Assembly: GCA_003452395.1 (NCBI GenBank)
Contig: DMOI01000013.1
Coordinates: 1 to 33,308 of the forward strand
Origin: Clostridiales bacterium
GTDB taxonomy: Bacteria; Bacillota; Clostridia; Lachnospirales; UBA12420
DNA length: 33,308 nucleotides
Direction of reading: 5' to 3'
In this document: piece after piece, positions 1 through 7,081 of the stretch
Numbering within the stretch: the stretch's first letter is position 1
How the letters are laid out: each line of letters starts with the position of its first letter
Made by a program: the position numbers and the translations under genes
The notes under the pieces: model-generated
The model's database searches: none
Seen by the model: the letters and a program-made list of their open reading frames with translations, nothing else
Told to the model about the DNA's origin: nothing

Positions 1-163
1 CTTCTCTCTTACACTATTTAGTTGATTGATTCTTATAAAATAAGAACATTAATTCCTACAGAAATTTGCTAGTCAAGTTTCTATTTTTTTAAACTCAAAA
101 CCCTTGACTAATTGACAAAAATATAGTATTATATTACTACTTTGTTGTTAGGAGATGGGTAGA

Positions 164-418
164 ATGAATTTAGAATTAGATGACATAGACCAAAGACCAG
201 AGATGTTAGAATTTGAAGAGCATGATATAGCAAATGCAAACTTTAGGCTAACAGATGATTTAGGTCAAGATAATTTAAGTATTTCGAAACTCACAGAGAC
301 AGTACTTAGAATTGCAGGTAGATTTGCAGGTAAAGAACTTACGATGGAAGATGTATATGCATATAGAGAGTCTAAACTCTCACAAATGGTTATTCAGAGA
401 GAAATTGGAGATGAATAA
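164..418 (+). CDS. small acidic hypothetical protein
   Basis: I do not recognise this 84-residue protein. It is strongly acidic, with Glu/Asp clusters in the first 40 residues (for example LELDDIDQRPEMLEFEEHD). It has no membrane segment, signal peptide or cysteine. The second half (residues ~43-84) looks like two or three amphipathic helices. I chose ATG 164 over ATG 155 because GGAG at 151-154 directly abuts 155 but sits nine bases before 164. A TTGACA at 112-117 followed 17 bases later by a weak TACTAC could be its promoter. It stands alone: its upstream neighbour is outside the window, and the tRNA-like repeats begin about 50 bases after its stop. The RBS and uninterrupted frame support a real gene; the function is unknown. 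Confidence 0.6.
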   Translation: MNLELDDIDQRPEMLEFEEHDIANANFRLTDDLGQDNLSISKLTETVLRIAGRFAGKELTMEDVYAYRESKLSQMVIQREIGDE

Positions 419-470
419 TATTTTAACTGCGAATTGTGAATTGTGAATTATGTAGAGTGAATTGATTATA

Positions 471-845
471 GGGATATAGTTCAGTTAGTATAAGCAGAGA
501 ACCAAATTTGGTATTTTCAAATTTGAGAGAATCGCTCAGTTAGGCAAACGTTAATAGCCACTAATTTTGAAGTGAAGGATAGTATGAATATTATAGGGAT
601 ATAGTTCAGTTGGTATAAGCAGAGAACCAAATTTGGTATTTTCAAATTTGAGAGAATCGCTTAGTTAGGCAAATATTAATAGCCACTAATTTTGAAGTGA
701 AGAATAGTATGAATATTATAGGGATATAGTTCAGTTGGTATAAGCAGAGAACCAAATTTGGTATTTTCAAATTTGAGAGAATCGCTTAGTTAGGCAAATA
801 TTAATAGCCACTAATTTTGAAGTGAGGAATAGTATGAATTTTAAA
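471..845 (+). repeat. three tandem 125-bp units beginning with a tRNA-Trp 5' half
   Basis: Three head-to-tail copies start at 471, 596 and 721 with an exact period of 125 bases and only a handful of substitutions. Each opens with the acceptor, D-arm and D-loop sequence of the tRNA-Trp gene (GGGATATAGTTCAGTTGGTA; copy 1 has TTAGTA). After GGTA each diverges to a shared ~105-base body. The genuine tRNA-Trp begins exactly one period later. The body contains the palindromes ACCAAATTTGGT and TCAAATTTGA, a GGC...GCC hairpin and a CACT...AGTG hairpin. Each unit keeps GTTC and a GAAC that could close an enlarged D-arm. The 3' end of units 1 and 2 has TTGAAG, 16 bases, then TATTAT just before the next GGGATA, so each could carry a promoter for its neighbour. 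None can fold as a complete tRNA because no 3' acceptor half is present. Confidence 0.85.
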
Positions 846-917
846 GGGATATAGTTCAGTTGGTAGAACGCAGGTCTCCAAAACCTGATGTCGTAGGTTC
901 GAGTCCTACTATCCCTG
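845..917 (+). tRNA. tRNA-Trp (anticodon CCA)
   Basis: A full 73-nt cloverleaf can be drawn. The acceptor AGGGATA pairs with TATCCCT, the D-stem is GTTC/GAAC, and the anticodon stem CAGGT/ACCTG encloses CTCCAAA with CCA at 878-880. The T-arm GTAGG/CCTAC encloses TTCGAGT, and the discriminator base is G. CCA is not encoded and must be added after transcription. It is the fourth member in register with the 125-bp tandem units upstream and the first of a Trp-Val-Met cluster. Confidence 0.97.
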
Positions 918-925
918 TTTAATAA

Positions 926-1010
926 ATTGAAAGTGTAAAGTTGAAAATTGAAAGTGAAAATACAAAAAAGTAAATAACTCTCAACCCCCAACTTTCAACT
1001 TTCAACTTAG
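926..1010. repeat. AACTTTCAA/TTGAAAGTT inverted repeat element (family A)
   Basis: The segment opens with tandem TTGAAAGT/TTGAAAAT words and closes with the complementary CAACTTTCAACTTTCAAC words, so it can form a long imperfect hairpin. It separates tRNA-Trp from tRNA-Val. Similar segments recur at about 1093-1192, 6530-6556, 7010-7073 and 30715-30763, always between genes. Confidence 0.7.
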
Positions 1011-1013
1011 GAA

Positions 1014-1086
1014 GGGCGCATAGCTCAGCTGGGAGAGCACCTGCCTTACAAGCAGGGGGTCACAGGTTCGATCCCTGTTGTGCCCA
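1014..1086 (+). tRNA. tRNA-Val (anticodon UAC)
   Basis: This is a canonical 73-nt tRNA. The acceptor GGGCGCA pairs with TGTGCCC (one G-U pair). The D-arm is GCTC/GAGC, and the anticodon stem CCTGC/GCAGG encloses CTTACAA (anticodon TAC). The T-arm ACAGG/CCTGT encloses TTCGATC, and the discriminator is A. No CCA is encoded. Confidence 0.97.
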
Positions 1087-1092
1087 TTTTTA

Positions 1093-1192
1093 ACAAGTTG
1101 AAAGTATAAAATTGAAAATTGAAGGTTAAAGAATAAAAAGACTTAGAGCTTTTATCACTTAACTTTCCACTTTCAATTCTCAACTTTCAACT
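1093..1192. repeat. family A inverted repeat element
   Basis: A second copy of the TTGAAAGT...ACTTTCAAC type lies between tRNA-Val and tRNA-Met. The left arm has TTGAAAGTATAAAATTGAAAA-like words. The right arm has CTTTCCACTTTCAATTCTCAACTTTCAAC-like words, and an AT-rich centre separates them. Confidence 0.65.
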
Positions 1193-1202
1193 GTATTTAT
1201 TC

Positions 1203-1276
1203 GGCGGAATGGCTCAGTTGGCTAGAGCATGCGGTTCATACCCGCAGGGTCGGGGGTTCAAATCCCTCTTCCGCTA
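1203..1276 (+). tRNA. tRNA-Met (anticodon CAU, elongator type)
   Basis: This 74-nt cloverleaf has acceptor GGCGGAA pairing with TTCCGCT (first pair G-U), D-arm GCTC/GAGC, and anticodon stem TGCGG/CCGCA enclosing TTCATAC. The T-arm is GGGGG/CCCTC (one G-U pair) and the discriminator is A. The paired first acceptor position and the GGCGG...CCGCTA acceptor resemble elongator tRNA-Met rather than initiator. A CAU anticodon could also belong to tRNA-Ile2 (lysidine), but the acceptor and T-arm favour Met. Confidence 0.92.
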
Positions 1277-1295
1277 CTATATTTAAGTTTGTCAG

Positions 1296-1325
1296 AAAAC
1301 GATTGCATAATATGCAGTCGTTTTT
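1296..1325 (+). terminator. intrinsic terminator of the tRNA cluster
   Basis: The stem AAACGATTGCA / TGCAGTCGTTT (one G-U pair, short AT loop) runs into TTTTT. It lies 20 bases after tRNA-Met and should end the Trp-Val-Met transcript. Confidence 0.8.
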
Positions 1326-1359
1326 ATTAATTTTAATACATTGAAGTAAAGGGTTTAGG

Positions 1360-1448
1360 TTCTCCCCCTGCGAAGGGGGAGTTAGAGAGGGTCATAGAGT
1401 TGATATTAAACTAATGTGACCCCACCTAACTTCCCTTTCGTAGGGGAA
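1360..1448. repeat. CCCCCTGCGAAGGGGG palindromic element (family B), copy 1
   Basis: Each end carries its own small hairpin (CTCCCCCTGCGAAGGGGGAG on the left; TTCCCTTTCGTAGGGGAA on the right). The ends are also imperfect inverted repeats of each other through GTTAGAGAGGGTCA and TGACCCCACCTAAC. Copies 2 and 3 are at 14733-14830 and 17054-17146. It sits just upstream of the lysA ribosome binding site, so it would be in the leader of any lysA mRNA starting upstream. Confidence 0.8.
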
Positions 1449-1473
1449 ACAGAAATACAATGGGGGTATAAGT

Positions 1474-2691
1474 ATGAACGACATATTTACCAGTAATGAA
1501 GAACTAATTAAATTAATAGAGGAATACGGTAGTCCTTTATATGTATATGATGAAAACATATTAAGACAACGTTGTAAAGAAATGAGAAATTTGTTGCCAA
1601 ATAAAAATTTTAGGATTAGCTACTCCTCGAAAGCAAATAGTAATATAGAGTTGCTTAAAATTATAATGAGCGAAGATATTGATGTAGATGCTATGTCGCC
1701 AGGAGAGATTTTTATACAGCAAAAGGCAGGGTTCACAAGTGAGAGAATATTCTATATAGGAAACAATGTTTCAGCTAATGAAATGATGTATGCAGTAGAT
1801 AAGGATATACTTGTTAGCGTTGATTCACTATCTCAGTTAAAACTTTTTGGTGAAATTAATAGAGGGGGACAAGTTGCAATTAGATTTAATCCTGGCGTTG
1901 GAGCAGGTCACCATGAAAAAGTTGTAACGGCAGGAAAGAAGACTAAATTTGGAATACAAAAAGATTACATTAATCAGGTTAAAGAACTAATCAAGAAATA
2001 TGATTTGAAACTTGTGGGAATTAATCAGCATTTAGGTTCATTGTTTTTAGATGAGGATCAATATATTGAGGGTGTGAAAAAACTCCTAGATATTGCCAGA
2101 GAATTCCAAGGGCTAAAATTTATTGATATGGGTGGCGGTTTTGGAGTTCCATATAAAAAAGATGAAAAAAGGCTTGATTTATCAAAGTTATCGAAAAAAC
2201 TAGAAGAGACATTAAACGAGTTTTTAGAAAAATATGACAATAAAGAAGTGATCTTTAAGGCAGAACCAGGTCGGTATATAGTTGCAGAGAGTGGGATACT
2301 CTTTGGAACAGTTTACTCTATTAAGGATAATTATGGAGTTACATATGTAGGTACAGATTTAGGCTTTAACGTTCTTGTTAGACCTGTTATGTACGACTCG
2401 CACCATGAGATTAGAGTAATAAAAAAGTGTCAAGTAGATAATGAAAAAGAAAAGGTAACAATAGTTGGTAATGTATGTGAGTCTGGTGATGTTATAGCAA
2501 AAGATAGAGAATTACCAAAAATAGATGAGGGTGATATTATAGGAGTTATGAATGCCGGTGCATATGGTTTTTCAATGTCATCGAACTATAATTGTAGATT
2601 AAGACCGGCTGAGGTTTTACGATGTTTAAACGGAGAATTTAGGTTAATACGTAGGGCAGATATATATGAAGATCTTGTTAGAAATTTTTAA
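1474..2691 (+). CDS. lysA: diaminopimelate decarboxylase
   Basis: This PLP-dependent, alanine-racemase-fold enzyme decarboxylates meso-diaminopimelate to L-lysine, the last step of lysine synthesis. It has 405 residues, slightly short for the family (about 415-440). The PLP-binding lysine is K53 in SYSSKANSN (the usual family form is YAxKAN). Other family motifs are NQHLGS, the phosphate-binding GGGFGVPY, EPGRYIVAESG, the active-site NVCESGDV and GAYGFSMSSNYNCRLRPAEVL. ATG 1474 follows a GGGGG tract at a normal distance. No lysine riboswitch is visible between the tRNA terminator and the start; that space is filled by a family B repeat. The related arginine and ornithine decarboxylases of this fold are the alternative, but the CESGD and SSNYN...RPAEVL signatures are those of LysA. 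Confidence 0.92.
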   Translation: MNDIFTSNEELIKLIEEYGSPLYVYDENILRQRCKEMRNLLPNKNFRISYSSKANSNIELLKIIMSEDIDVDAMSPGEIFIQQKAGFTSERIFYIGNNVSANEMMYAVDKDILVSVDSLSQLKLFGEINRGGQVAIRFNPGVGAGHHEKVVTAGKKTKFGIQKDYINQVKELIKKYDLKLVGINQHLGSLFLDEDQYIEGVKKLLDIAREFQGLKFIDMGGGFGVPYKKDEKRLDLSKLSKKLEETLNEFLEKYDNKEVIFKAEPGRYIVAESGILFGTVYSIKDNYGVTYVGTDLGFNVLVRPVMYDSHHEIRVIKKCQVDNEKEKVTIVGNVCESGDVIAKDRELPKIDEGDIIGVMNAGAYGFSMSSNYNCRLRPAEVLRCLNGEFRLIRRADIYEDLVRNF

Positions 2692-2737
2692 TAGCTATAG
2701 ATTATAATTACTTTTTATTTTATTGGATAAAATAGCC

Positions 2738-2766
2738 TTGACAGCAAAAAATTAATATGATAAAGT
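2738..2766 (+). promoter_or_regulatory. possible promoter of ktrBA
   Basis: TTGACA at 2738-2743 is followed 17 bases later by TAAAGT (2761-2766). The better hexamer TATGAT at 2756 would give a spacer of only 12. The -35 is perfect but the -10 is poor. The lysA-ktrB gap is too short to hold a c-di-AMP riboswitch. Confidence 0.4.
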
Positions 2767-2818
2767 TTATTAAGATAAATAGAGAATTTAGATATACTCT
2801 TTTTGAGAGGTCATGAGA

Positions 2819-4237
2819 ATGAATGATATAATAGGTATGGGTGCTAAAGAAAAAAAGAAATATTTTAAATATATGCTACAATATTCACCGACGCAAACCT
2901 TAGTTTTAGGGTTTTTAGCGATAATCTTTTTAGGAGCTTCGCTTTTAAGTTTACCAATTGCTGCGAGTAGCGGAATTGGAACTAAGTTTTTGGATGCTTT
3001 ATTCACATCTACTTCTGCAGTGTGCGTTACAGGGCTAGTCGTTGTAAATACACTAGAGCATTGGAGTATATTTGGGCAGCTGGTTATATTGGTCCTGATA
3101 CAAATAGGTGCATTAGGGTTTATGACTTTTTTAGCATTAATATTTATTTTAATAGGAAGGAAAACAACGCTTAGAGAAAGGCTTGTTATGAAAGAAGCAT
3201 TAAATCAAAATGATATGCAAGGGATTGCTAGCATGATAAAAAACATAGTAAAATTAACCTTCATAGTAGAATTAATAGGAGCTTTAATTTTGTGCTTTGT
3301 AATGATTCCAGAGTTCGGTTTAATAAATGGCATATATAAAGCTGTTTTTCATTCAATATCAGCATTTTGTAATGCAGGATTCGATATTATTGGTAATAGT
3401 AGTCTTATTCCTTATAATAGTAGTATAGTTGTTAATATAACAATTATGATATTAATAGTATTAGGCGGGTTAGGATTTACAGTATGGACTGATTTAATAA
3501 CTAGTATAAAATCAAAAGTAGTAGAGAAATATTCAGTTAGAATAATTTTGAAAAGATTAAGTTTACATACAAAATTAGTTCTTATTATGACAGGAGTATT
3601 AATTGTGTTTGGAACTTTATTTATATATATGTATGAATATGATAATGTTCAGACAATGAAGAATTTATCTGAGCAGGATAAAGTTATTAGTGCGTTCTTT
3701 CAATCAATAACTGCGAGAACAGCGGGATTTAATACAATACCATTAGATACAATGAATACTGCTACACAAATTATTATGATTATTCTTATGTTTATAGGGG
3801 GATCACCTTCAGGAACAGCCGGAGGTATAAAAACGGTTACACTAGGAGTATTGATTTTGGCAATAATGTCAGAGATAAAAGGAAAAGAAAAAGTAGAAGT
3901 GTTTAATAAGACTATATCTAATGGAGCAATAAAGAGAGCGCTCACCGTAGTTGTAATAGGTCTAGCTATAGTAATGACAGCTACTTTGATGCTTACTATA
4001 ACAGAAAAGTTTAGTTTTATGGAAGTATTGTTTGAGTCAGTATCTGCTTTTGCGACGGTAGGACTTACGTTAGGTATTACACCAGGTCTAACGGCCATAG
4101 GTAAAATAATATTAATAACCGAAATGTTTGTAGGGAGATTAGGACCTATGACAATAGCGATTGCATTGTTACTTAGAAATAAAAATGAAAAAAATAATTC
4201 GATTAATTATCCAGAGGAAAAAATAATAGTAGGATAG
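2819..4237 (+). CDS. ktrB: KtrB/TrkH-type potassium uptake membrane subunit
   Basis: This integral membrane channel subunit, in complex with KtrA, imports K+ (often Na+-coupled in Ktr systems). It has about 472 residues. Four membrane-pore-membrane repeats are visible, with filter regions STSAVCVTGLV near residue 70, SAFCNAGFD near 180, TARTAGFNT near 300 and SAFATVGLT near 395. The glycine of each filter is kept. GGSPSGTAGGIKT, the intramembrane-loop region, precedes the last repeat pair. ATG 2819 is preferred to ATG 2813 because GAGAGG at 2805-2810 leaves eight bases to 2819 but only two to 2813. ktrA follows 17 bases after the stop, so the two subunits form an operon. The length and KtrA pairing favour KtrB over the larger TrkH. 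gdpP, which sets c-di-AMP levels that commonly control Ktr systems, lies 8 kb downstream. Confidence 0.9.
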   Translation: MNDIIGMGAKEKKKYFKYMLQYSPTQTLVLGFLAIIFLGASLLSLPIAASSGIGTKFLDALFTSTSAVCVTGLVVVNTLEHWSIFGQLVILVLIQIGALGFMTFLALIFILIGRKTTLRERLVMKEALNQNDMQGIASMIKNIVKLTFIVELIGALILCFVMIPEFGLINGIYKAVFHSISAFCNAGFDIIGNSSLIPYNSSIVVNITIMILIVLGGLGFTVWTDLITSIKSKVVEKYSVRIILKRLSLHTKLVLIMTGVLIVFGTLFIYMYEYDNVQTMKNLSEQDKVISAFFQSITARTAGFNTIPLDTMNTATQIIMIILMFIGGSPSGTAGGIKTVTLGVLILAIMSEIKGKEKVEVFNKTISNGAIKRALTVVVIGLAIVMTATLMLTITEKFSFMEVLFESVSAFATVGLTLGITPGLTAIGKIILITEMFVGRLGPMTIAIALLLRNKNEKNNSINYPEEKIIVG

Positions 4238-4254
4238 AAGAGAGGATGAGAAAA

Positions 4255-4911
4255 ATGGCTGAGAAAGCAAGACAATTTGTTGTATTAGGACTCGGGAAAT
4301 TCGGCACAAGTGTAGCTAAAACTCTAGTAAGTGGAGGCCACGAAGTGCTGGCTATTGATAAAGATGAAGAAATTGTAAGATACTTTTCTGAAAATGCCAC
4401 TTATGCTGTACAAGCTGACATTACTAATAAAGAGTCATTAAGAGAACTAGGTGTAAGTAATTTTGATGTAGGAATAGTCGCTGTTGGGGATAATATCGAG
4501 TCTAGCATACTAGCGACAGTTATGCTAAAAGAGCTAGGTGTAGGGTATATCGTTGCTAAAGCACATAATGATATACATAAAAAGATATTAGAAAAAATCG
4601 GTGCCGATAAAGTTGTATTTCCTGAGCAGGAAATGGGGGTAAGAATAGCAACGAATCTAATCAATAAAAACATCATAGATGTAATGGCATTTTCAGAAGA
4701 ATATAGAATAGTAGAAGTTGCTGTAAAACAAGATTGGGTAGGAAAAGACATGCGTTTCCTTGATTTAAGAAAAAAACATGATATGAATGTTATAGCAGTA
4801 AAAAATAGCGTGGACCAAAGGGTAATTTCACCTACGGCAGATTATATTATGAGAGAAGAGGACGTATTAGTGGCAATAGTACATAGCAGTACCAAGGAAG
4901 AGACGTTCTAA
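4255..4911 (+). CDS. ktrA: KtrA/TrkA-N regulatory subunit of potassium uptake
   Basis: This cytoplasmic gating ring subunit of the Ktr K+ transporter has 218 residues. An RCK_N Rossmann domain (residues ~5-130) carries the nucleotide-binding GLGKFGTSVA motif and the acidic end of beta-2 (LAIDKDEE). An RCK_C domain (~140-215) follows, the site where c-di-AMP binds in several Firmicute KtrA proteins. ATG 4255 is chosen because AGAGG at 4241-4245 leaves nine bases; ATG 4246 abuts that RBS. It is the second gene of ktrBA. The family assignment is firm. Regulation by c-di-AMP is inferred from relatives, not read from this sequence. Confidence 0.92.
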   Translation: MAEKARQFVVLGLGKFGTSVAKTLVSGGHEVLAIDKDEEIVRYFSENATYAVQADITNKESLRELGVSNFDVGIVAVGDNIESSILATVMLKELGVGYIVAKAHNDIHKKILEKIGADKVVFPEQEMGVRIATNLINKNIIDVMAFSEEYRIVEVAVKQDWVGKDMRFLDLRKKHDMNVIAVKNSVDQRVISPTADYIMREEDVLVAIVHSSTKEETF

Positions 4912-4941
4912 TGCTTGTATAATGGGGGAAAAGGATTGACA

Positions 4942-5300
4942 ATGAATATAGAAATACAAAAAGGACTTTATTGCTATTTTAAGACGAGTAGAATGTTTAA
5001 TGGAAAAGTCTTGAATATAATAGAAAAAGAGTTTGCTAACAATTTATATACTTAGATGACAATAATTCCATAGTTGCTACAAATTATATTTTATTTGATG
5101 AAGAAATGACAAACTCAATTTTAGCTCCTTGGTATAAAAATAAATGTAGTGAATTACAGTTGGGACATTATATGTATTTAAAGATTATAGAATATTTTTT
5201 TAAAACAAAAACAGATTACATATGCATAGGATCACTAGATAAAGAACATAAAAGCAGATGGGTAAATAAAAAGACAGATACATTTTGTGTTTGTAAATAA
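4942..5300 (+). pseudogene. frameshifted small ORF, unknown protein
   Basis: I do not recognise the product. ATG 4942 with AAAGGA six bases upstream opens a frame of 37 codons (MNIEIQKGLYCYFKTS...) that stops at TAG 5053-5055. The -1 frame, open from about 5040, reads straight through YLDDNNSIVATNYILFDEE to TAA 5298-5300. Joined, they give about 118 residues rich in Tyr, Lys and Asn with no signal peptide or membrane segment. The junction lies within AACAATTTATATAC (5038-5051). Possible explanations are a decayed gene, a sequencing error, or slippage at CAATTTA, which is not a good -1 heptamer. It fills the gap between ktrA and the rpmG promoter. Confidence 0.5.
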
Positions 5301-5335
5301 TTACAATTAATTTTAGAAAATAATTACAATATATA

Positions 5336-5364
5336 TTGACTAATATAAAAAAATATGGTATGAT
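5336..5364 (+). promoter_or_regulatory. promoter of the rpmG-secE-nusG operon
   Basis: TTGACT (5336-5341), a 17-base spacer and TATGAT (5359-5364) form a near-consensus sigma-A promoter. Transcription would start near 5371, giving a 5' leader of about 130 bases before rpmG. Confidence 0.8.
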
Positions 5365-5380
5365 ATGTAAAAATAATAAA

Positions 5381-5403
5381 AGTGCTTTTAAAGCTCTTTT
5401 TTT
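5381..5403 (+). terminator. hairpin with T-run in the rpmG leader (possible attenuator)
   Basis: AGTGCTTTTAAAGCTCT can fold back on itself (one T-T mismatch, very small loop) and is followed by seven or more T. It lies only about ten bases after the predicted start site, so it may attenuate the operon or may simply be AT-rich noise. Confidence 0.4.
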
Positions 5404-5503
5404 CTTGCTTGATTTTGCTGCGAGAAAACAATACAAAAAATAAATTAAAAGTAAACAATTCAATTATGAATTGTGCATCGTATTTATGAAGGGAGCGTCA
5501 AAA

Positions 5504-5653
5504 ATGAGAGAACAAATTACACTTGAATGTACAGATTGCAAAAACAGGAATTATACTACATCAAAAAACAAAAAGAAACATCAAGAAAGAATAGAAACTA
5601 AAAAATATTGTAAATTTTGCAAAGTCCATACTTCTCATAAAGAAACAAAATAA
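5504..5653 (+). CDS. rpmG: 50S ribosomal protein L33
   Basis: This 49-residue large-subunit protein is of the zinc-binding type. It has two CxxC pairs, CTDC near residue 10 and CKFC near residue 37. The core RNYTTSKNKKKHQERIETKKYC is the family signature. ATG 5504 has GGGAG eight bases upstream; an in-frame extension to 5471 would have no RBS. It is the first gene of the rpmG-secE-nusG operon, the usual Firmicute arrangement, and secE begins 42 bases after its stop. Confidence 0.95.
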   Translation: MREQITLECTDCKNRNYTTSKNKKKHQERIETKKYCKFCKVHTSHKETK

Positions 5654-5695
5654 GACAAGAGAGTTTCAGATTTAAAATAAAAGGATGTGGGTGCT

Positions 5696-5902
5696 GTGGC
5701 ACAAGTAAATAAGGTTGAAAAAAAAGGAAACTTTATAAAGAACCTAGGAACGGAATTTAATAAAATAGTATGGCCATCAAAAGACCAAGTTATTAAAAAA
5801 ACAATAGTTGTTTTAATAATATCACTAGTATTAACAGTATTAGTGTTCGGGCTTGATACTATATATAATTTTGTGATAACACAAATAAACTATAAAAGGT
5901 GA
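5696..5902 (+). CDS. secE: preprotein translocase subunit SecE
   Basis: This small essential subunit of the SecYEG channel has about 68 residues. The amphipathic cytoplasmic helix contains the hallmark FNKIVWPSKDQVIKKT, and a single membrane helix (residues ~40-60, VVLIISLVLTVLVFGLDTIY) follows. The start is GTG. I prefer GTG 5696, about ten bases after AAGGATG, to GTG 5687, which touches the RBS; the extra residues would be VGA. It is followed four bases later by nusG, the near-universal order. Confidence 0.93.
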   Translation: MAQVNKVEKKGNFIKNLGTEFNKIVWPSKDQVIKKTIVVLIISLVLTVLVFGLDTIYNFVITQINYKR

Positions 5903-5906
5903 TTAT

Positions 5907-6428
5907 ATGTCAATAGAAGCAAGATGGTATGTTGTTCATACGTACTCAGGATATGAAAATAAAGTTAAAGCTAATCTAGAAAACATCATAGAAAACCGAA
6001 ACATACAGGAACTTATTCCTGAAGTTAAAGTTCCGATGCAAGATGTTACTGAGATTAAAAATGGTGTAAAAAAAGTCGTTCCTAGAAAAGTTTTTCCAGG
6101 GTACGTTCTTGTGAAGATGGTAATGAATGATGATACTTGGTATATAGTTAGAAATATTAGAGGTGTTACAGGATTTGTTGGACCTGGTTCGAAACCAGTA
6201 GCTTTAACAGAAGAAGAAATAAAAAACATGGGAATAGAAAATTTTGAATCAATAGATATAGGAATTAGTGCAAATGAACTTATTAAAGTTACTTCAGGAC
6301 CATTCAAAGATTCGACTGGAGTTGTACGTGAAGTTAATAAAGCGAAAAAAATGATAGTTGTTATGCTATCTATTTTCGGAAGAGATACTCCCGTAGAACT
6401 AGATGTAAATCAAGTAACAAAAATGTAA
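5907..6428 (+). CDS. nusG: transcription termination/antitermination protein NusG
   Basis: NusG binds RNA polymerase and modulates pausing, Rho action and translation coupling. It has 173 residues. The N-terminal NGN domain (about 1-115) starts with ARWYVVHTYSGYENKVK and has VFPGYVLVKM and the RNIRGVTGFVGPGSKP segment. The C-terminal KOW domain (about 120-173) contains VTSGPFKDSTGVVREVN. The ATG follows AAAGGTGATTAT, four bases from the secE stop. Without rpoBC nearby, NusG is encoded apart from the polymerase subunits it contacts. Confidence 0.96.
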   Translation: MSIEARWYVVHTYSGYENKVKANLENIIENRNIQELIPEVKVPMQDVTEIKNGVKKVVPRKVFPGYVLVKMVMNDDTWYIVRNIRGVTGFVGPGSKPVALTEEEIKNMGIENFESIDIGISANELIKVTSGPFKDSTGVVREVNKAKKMIVVMLSIFGRDTPVELDVNQVTKM

Positions 6429-6575
6429 ATTAGTGTAGAATAAAGGCTATTACGCAATGAAATATATATTTAGTAGTTTTGCTTCAAAAACTACTATAAG
6501 GTAGGGCAAGAGTTTGTGCACTGAGTTGTTTAACTTTCAACTCTCAACTTTCAACTTAACAAAGGGGTGAATAAA
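6429..6575. repeat. nusG-rplK spacer with a hairpin and a family A fragment
   Basis: TAGTAGTTTTGCTTCAAAAACTACTA (about 6470-6495) forms a 10-bp stem without a T-run, so it is not a standard terminator. The segment at 6531-6556 repeats the CAACTCTCAACTTTCAAC words of family A. An L11 operon promoter is not obvious here. Confidence 0.5.
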
Positions 6576-7001
6576 ATGGCTAAGAAGATAACAGGATTTG
6601 TAAAACTACAAATAGAAGCTGGCAAAGCTAATCCAGCACCTCCAGTTGGTCCAGCACTTGGGCAACGTGGAGTAAATATAATGGAATTTTGCAAGCAATT
6701 TAACGAGAGAACTAAAGATCAAATGGGACTTATAATACCAGTTGTTATAACTGTATATGCAGACAGATCGTTTGATTTTATATTAAAAACTCCGCCAGCT
6801 GCTGTATTACTTAAAAAAGCATGCAAAATAAATAGCGGATCAAAAGTTCCAAACAAAGATAAAGTTGCAAAAGTTACAAAAGCTCAATTAAAAGAGATAG
6901 CAGAACTAAAAATGCCTGATCTAAATGCGGCAAGTGTAGAAGCTGGAATGAGCATGATAGCTGGAACAGCAAGAAGCATGGGAATAACAGTAGAAGAGTA
7001 A
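6576..7001 (+). CDS. rplK: 50S ribosomal protein L11
   Basis: L11 forms the GTPase-associated centre of the ribosome. It has 141 residues, the usual length. The N-terminal domain opens with the conserved ITGFVKLQIEAGKANPAPPVGPALGQ-type sequence (split across residues 5-31). The C-terminal RNA-binding domain contains KTPPAAVLLKKACKI, and GTARSMGI lies near the end. ATG 6576 has AAAGGGGTG upstream; GTG 6567 lies inside that RBS. It is the first gene of rplK-rplA. Confidence 0.97.
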   Translation: MAKKITGFVKLQIEAGKANPAPPVGPALGQRGVNIMEFCKQFNERTKDQMGLIIPVVITVYADRSFDFILKTPPAAVLLKKACKINSGSKVPNKDKVAKVTKAQLKEIAELKMPDLNAASVEAGMSMIAGTARSMGITVEE

Positions 7002-7009
7002 TTATAATA

Positions 7010-7073
7010 GTTGAAAATTAAAAGTGGAAAGTTAAAAACGAAATAAAAACTCTCAACTTTAAACTTTCAACTT
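7010..7073. repeat. family A inverted repeat between rplK and rplA
   Basis: GTTGAAAATTAAAAGTGGAAAGTT on the left is matched by CTCAACTTTAAACTTTCAAC on the right, so the segment can form a long hairpin inside the rplKA mRNA. Confidence 0.6.
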
Positions 7074-7081
7074 AATAAATT

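Noticed and set aside
471..845. CRISPR array
   Set aside because: The units are directly adjacent, 125 bases long and nearly identical throughout; there are no unique spacers and no cas genes.
767..991. Minus-strand ORF of 74 codons
   Set aside because: It lies across tRNA-Trp and repeats and has no ribosome binding site.
1277..1473. Lysine riboswitch or T-box before lysA
   Set aside because: The space contains the tRNA terminator and a family B repeat; no T-box sequence or lysine aptamer core is visible.
2692..2818. c-di-AMP riboswitch before ktrB
   Set aside because: The gap is only about 127 bases, mostly AT-rich, and lacks the conserved elements of that class.
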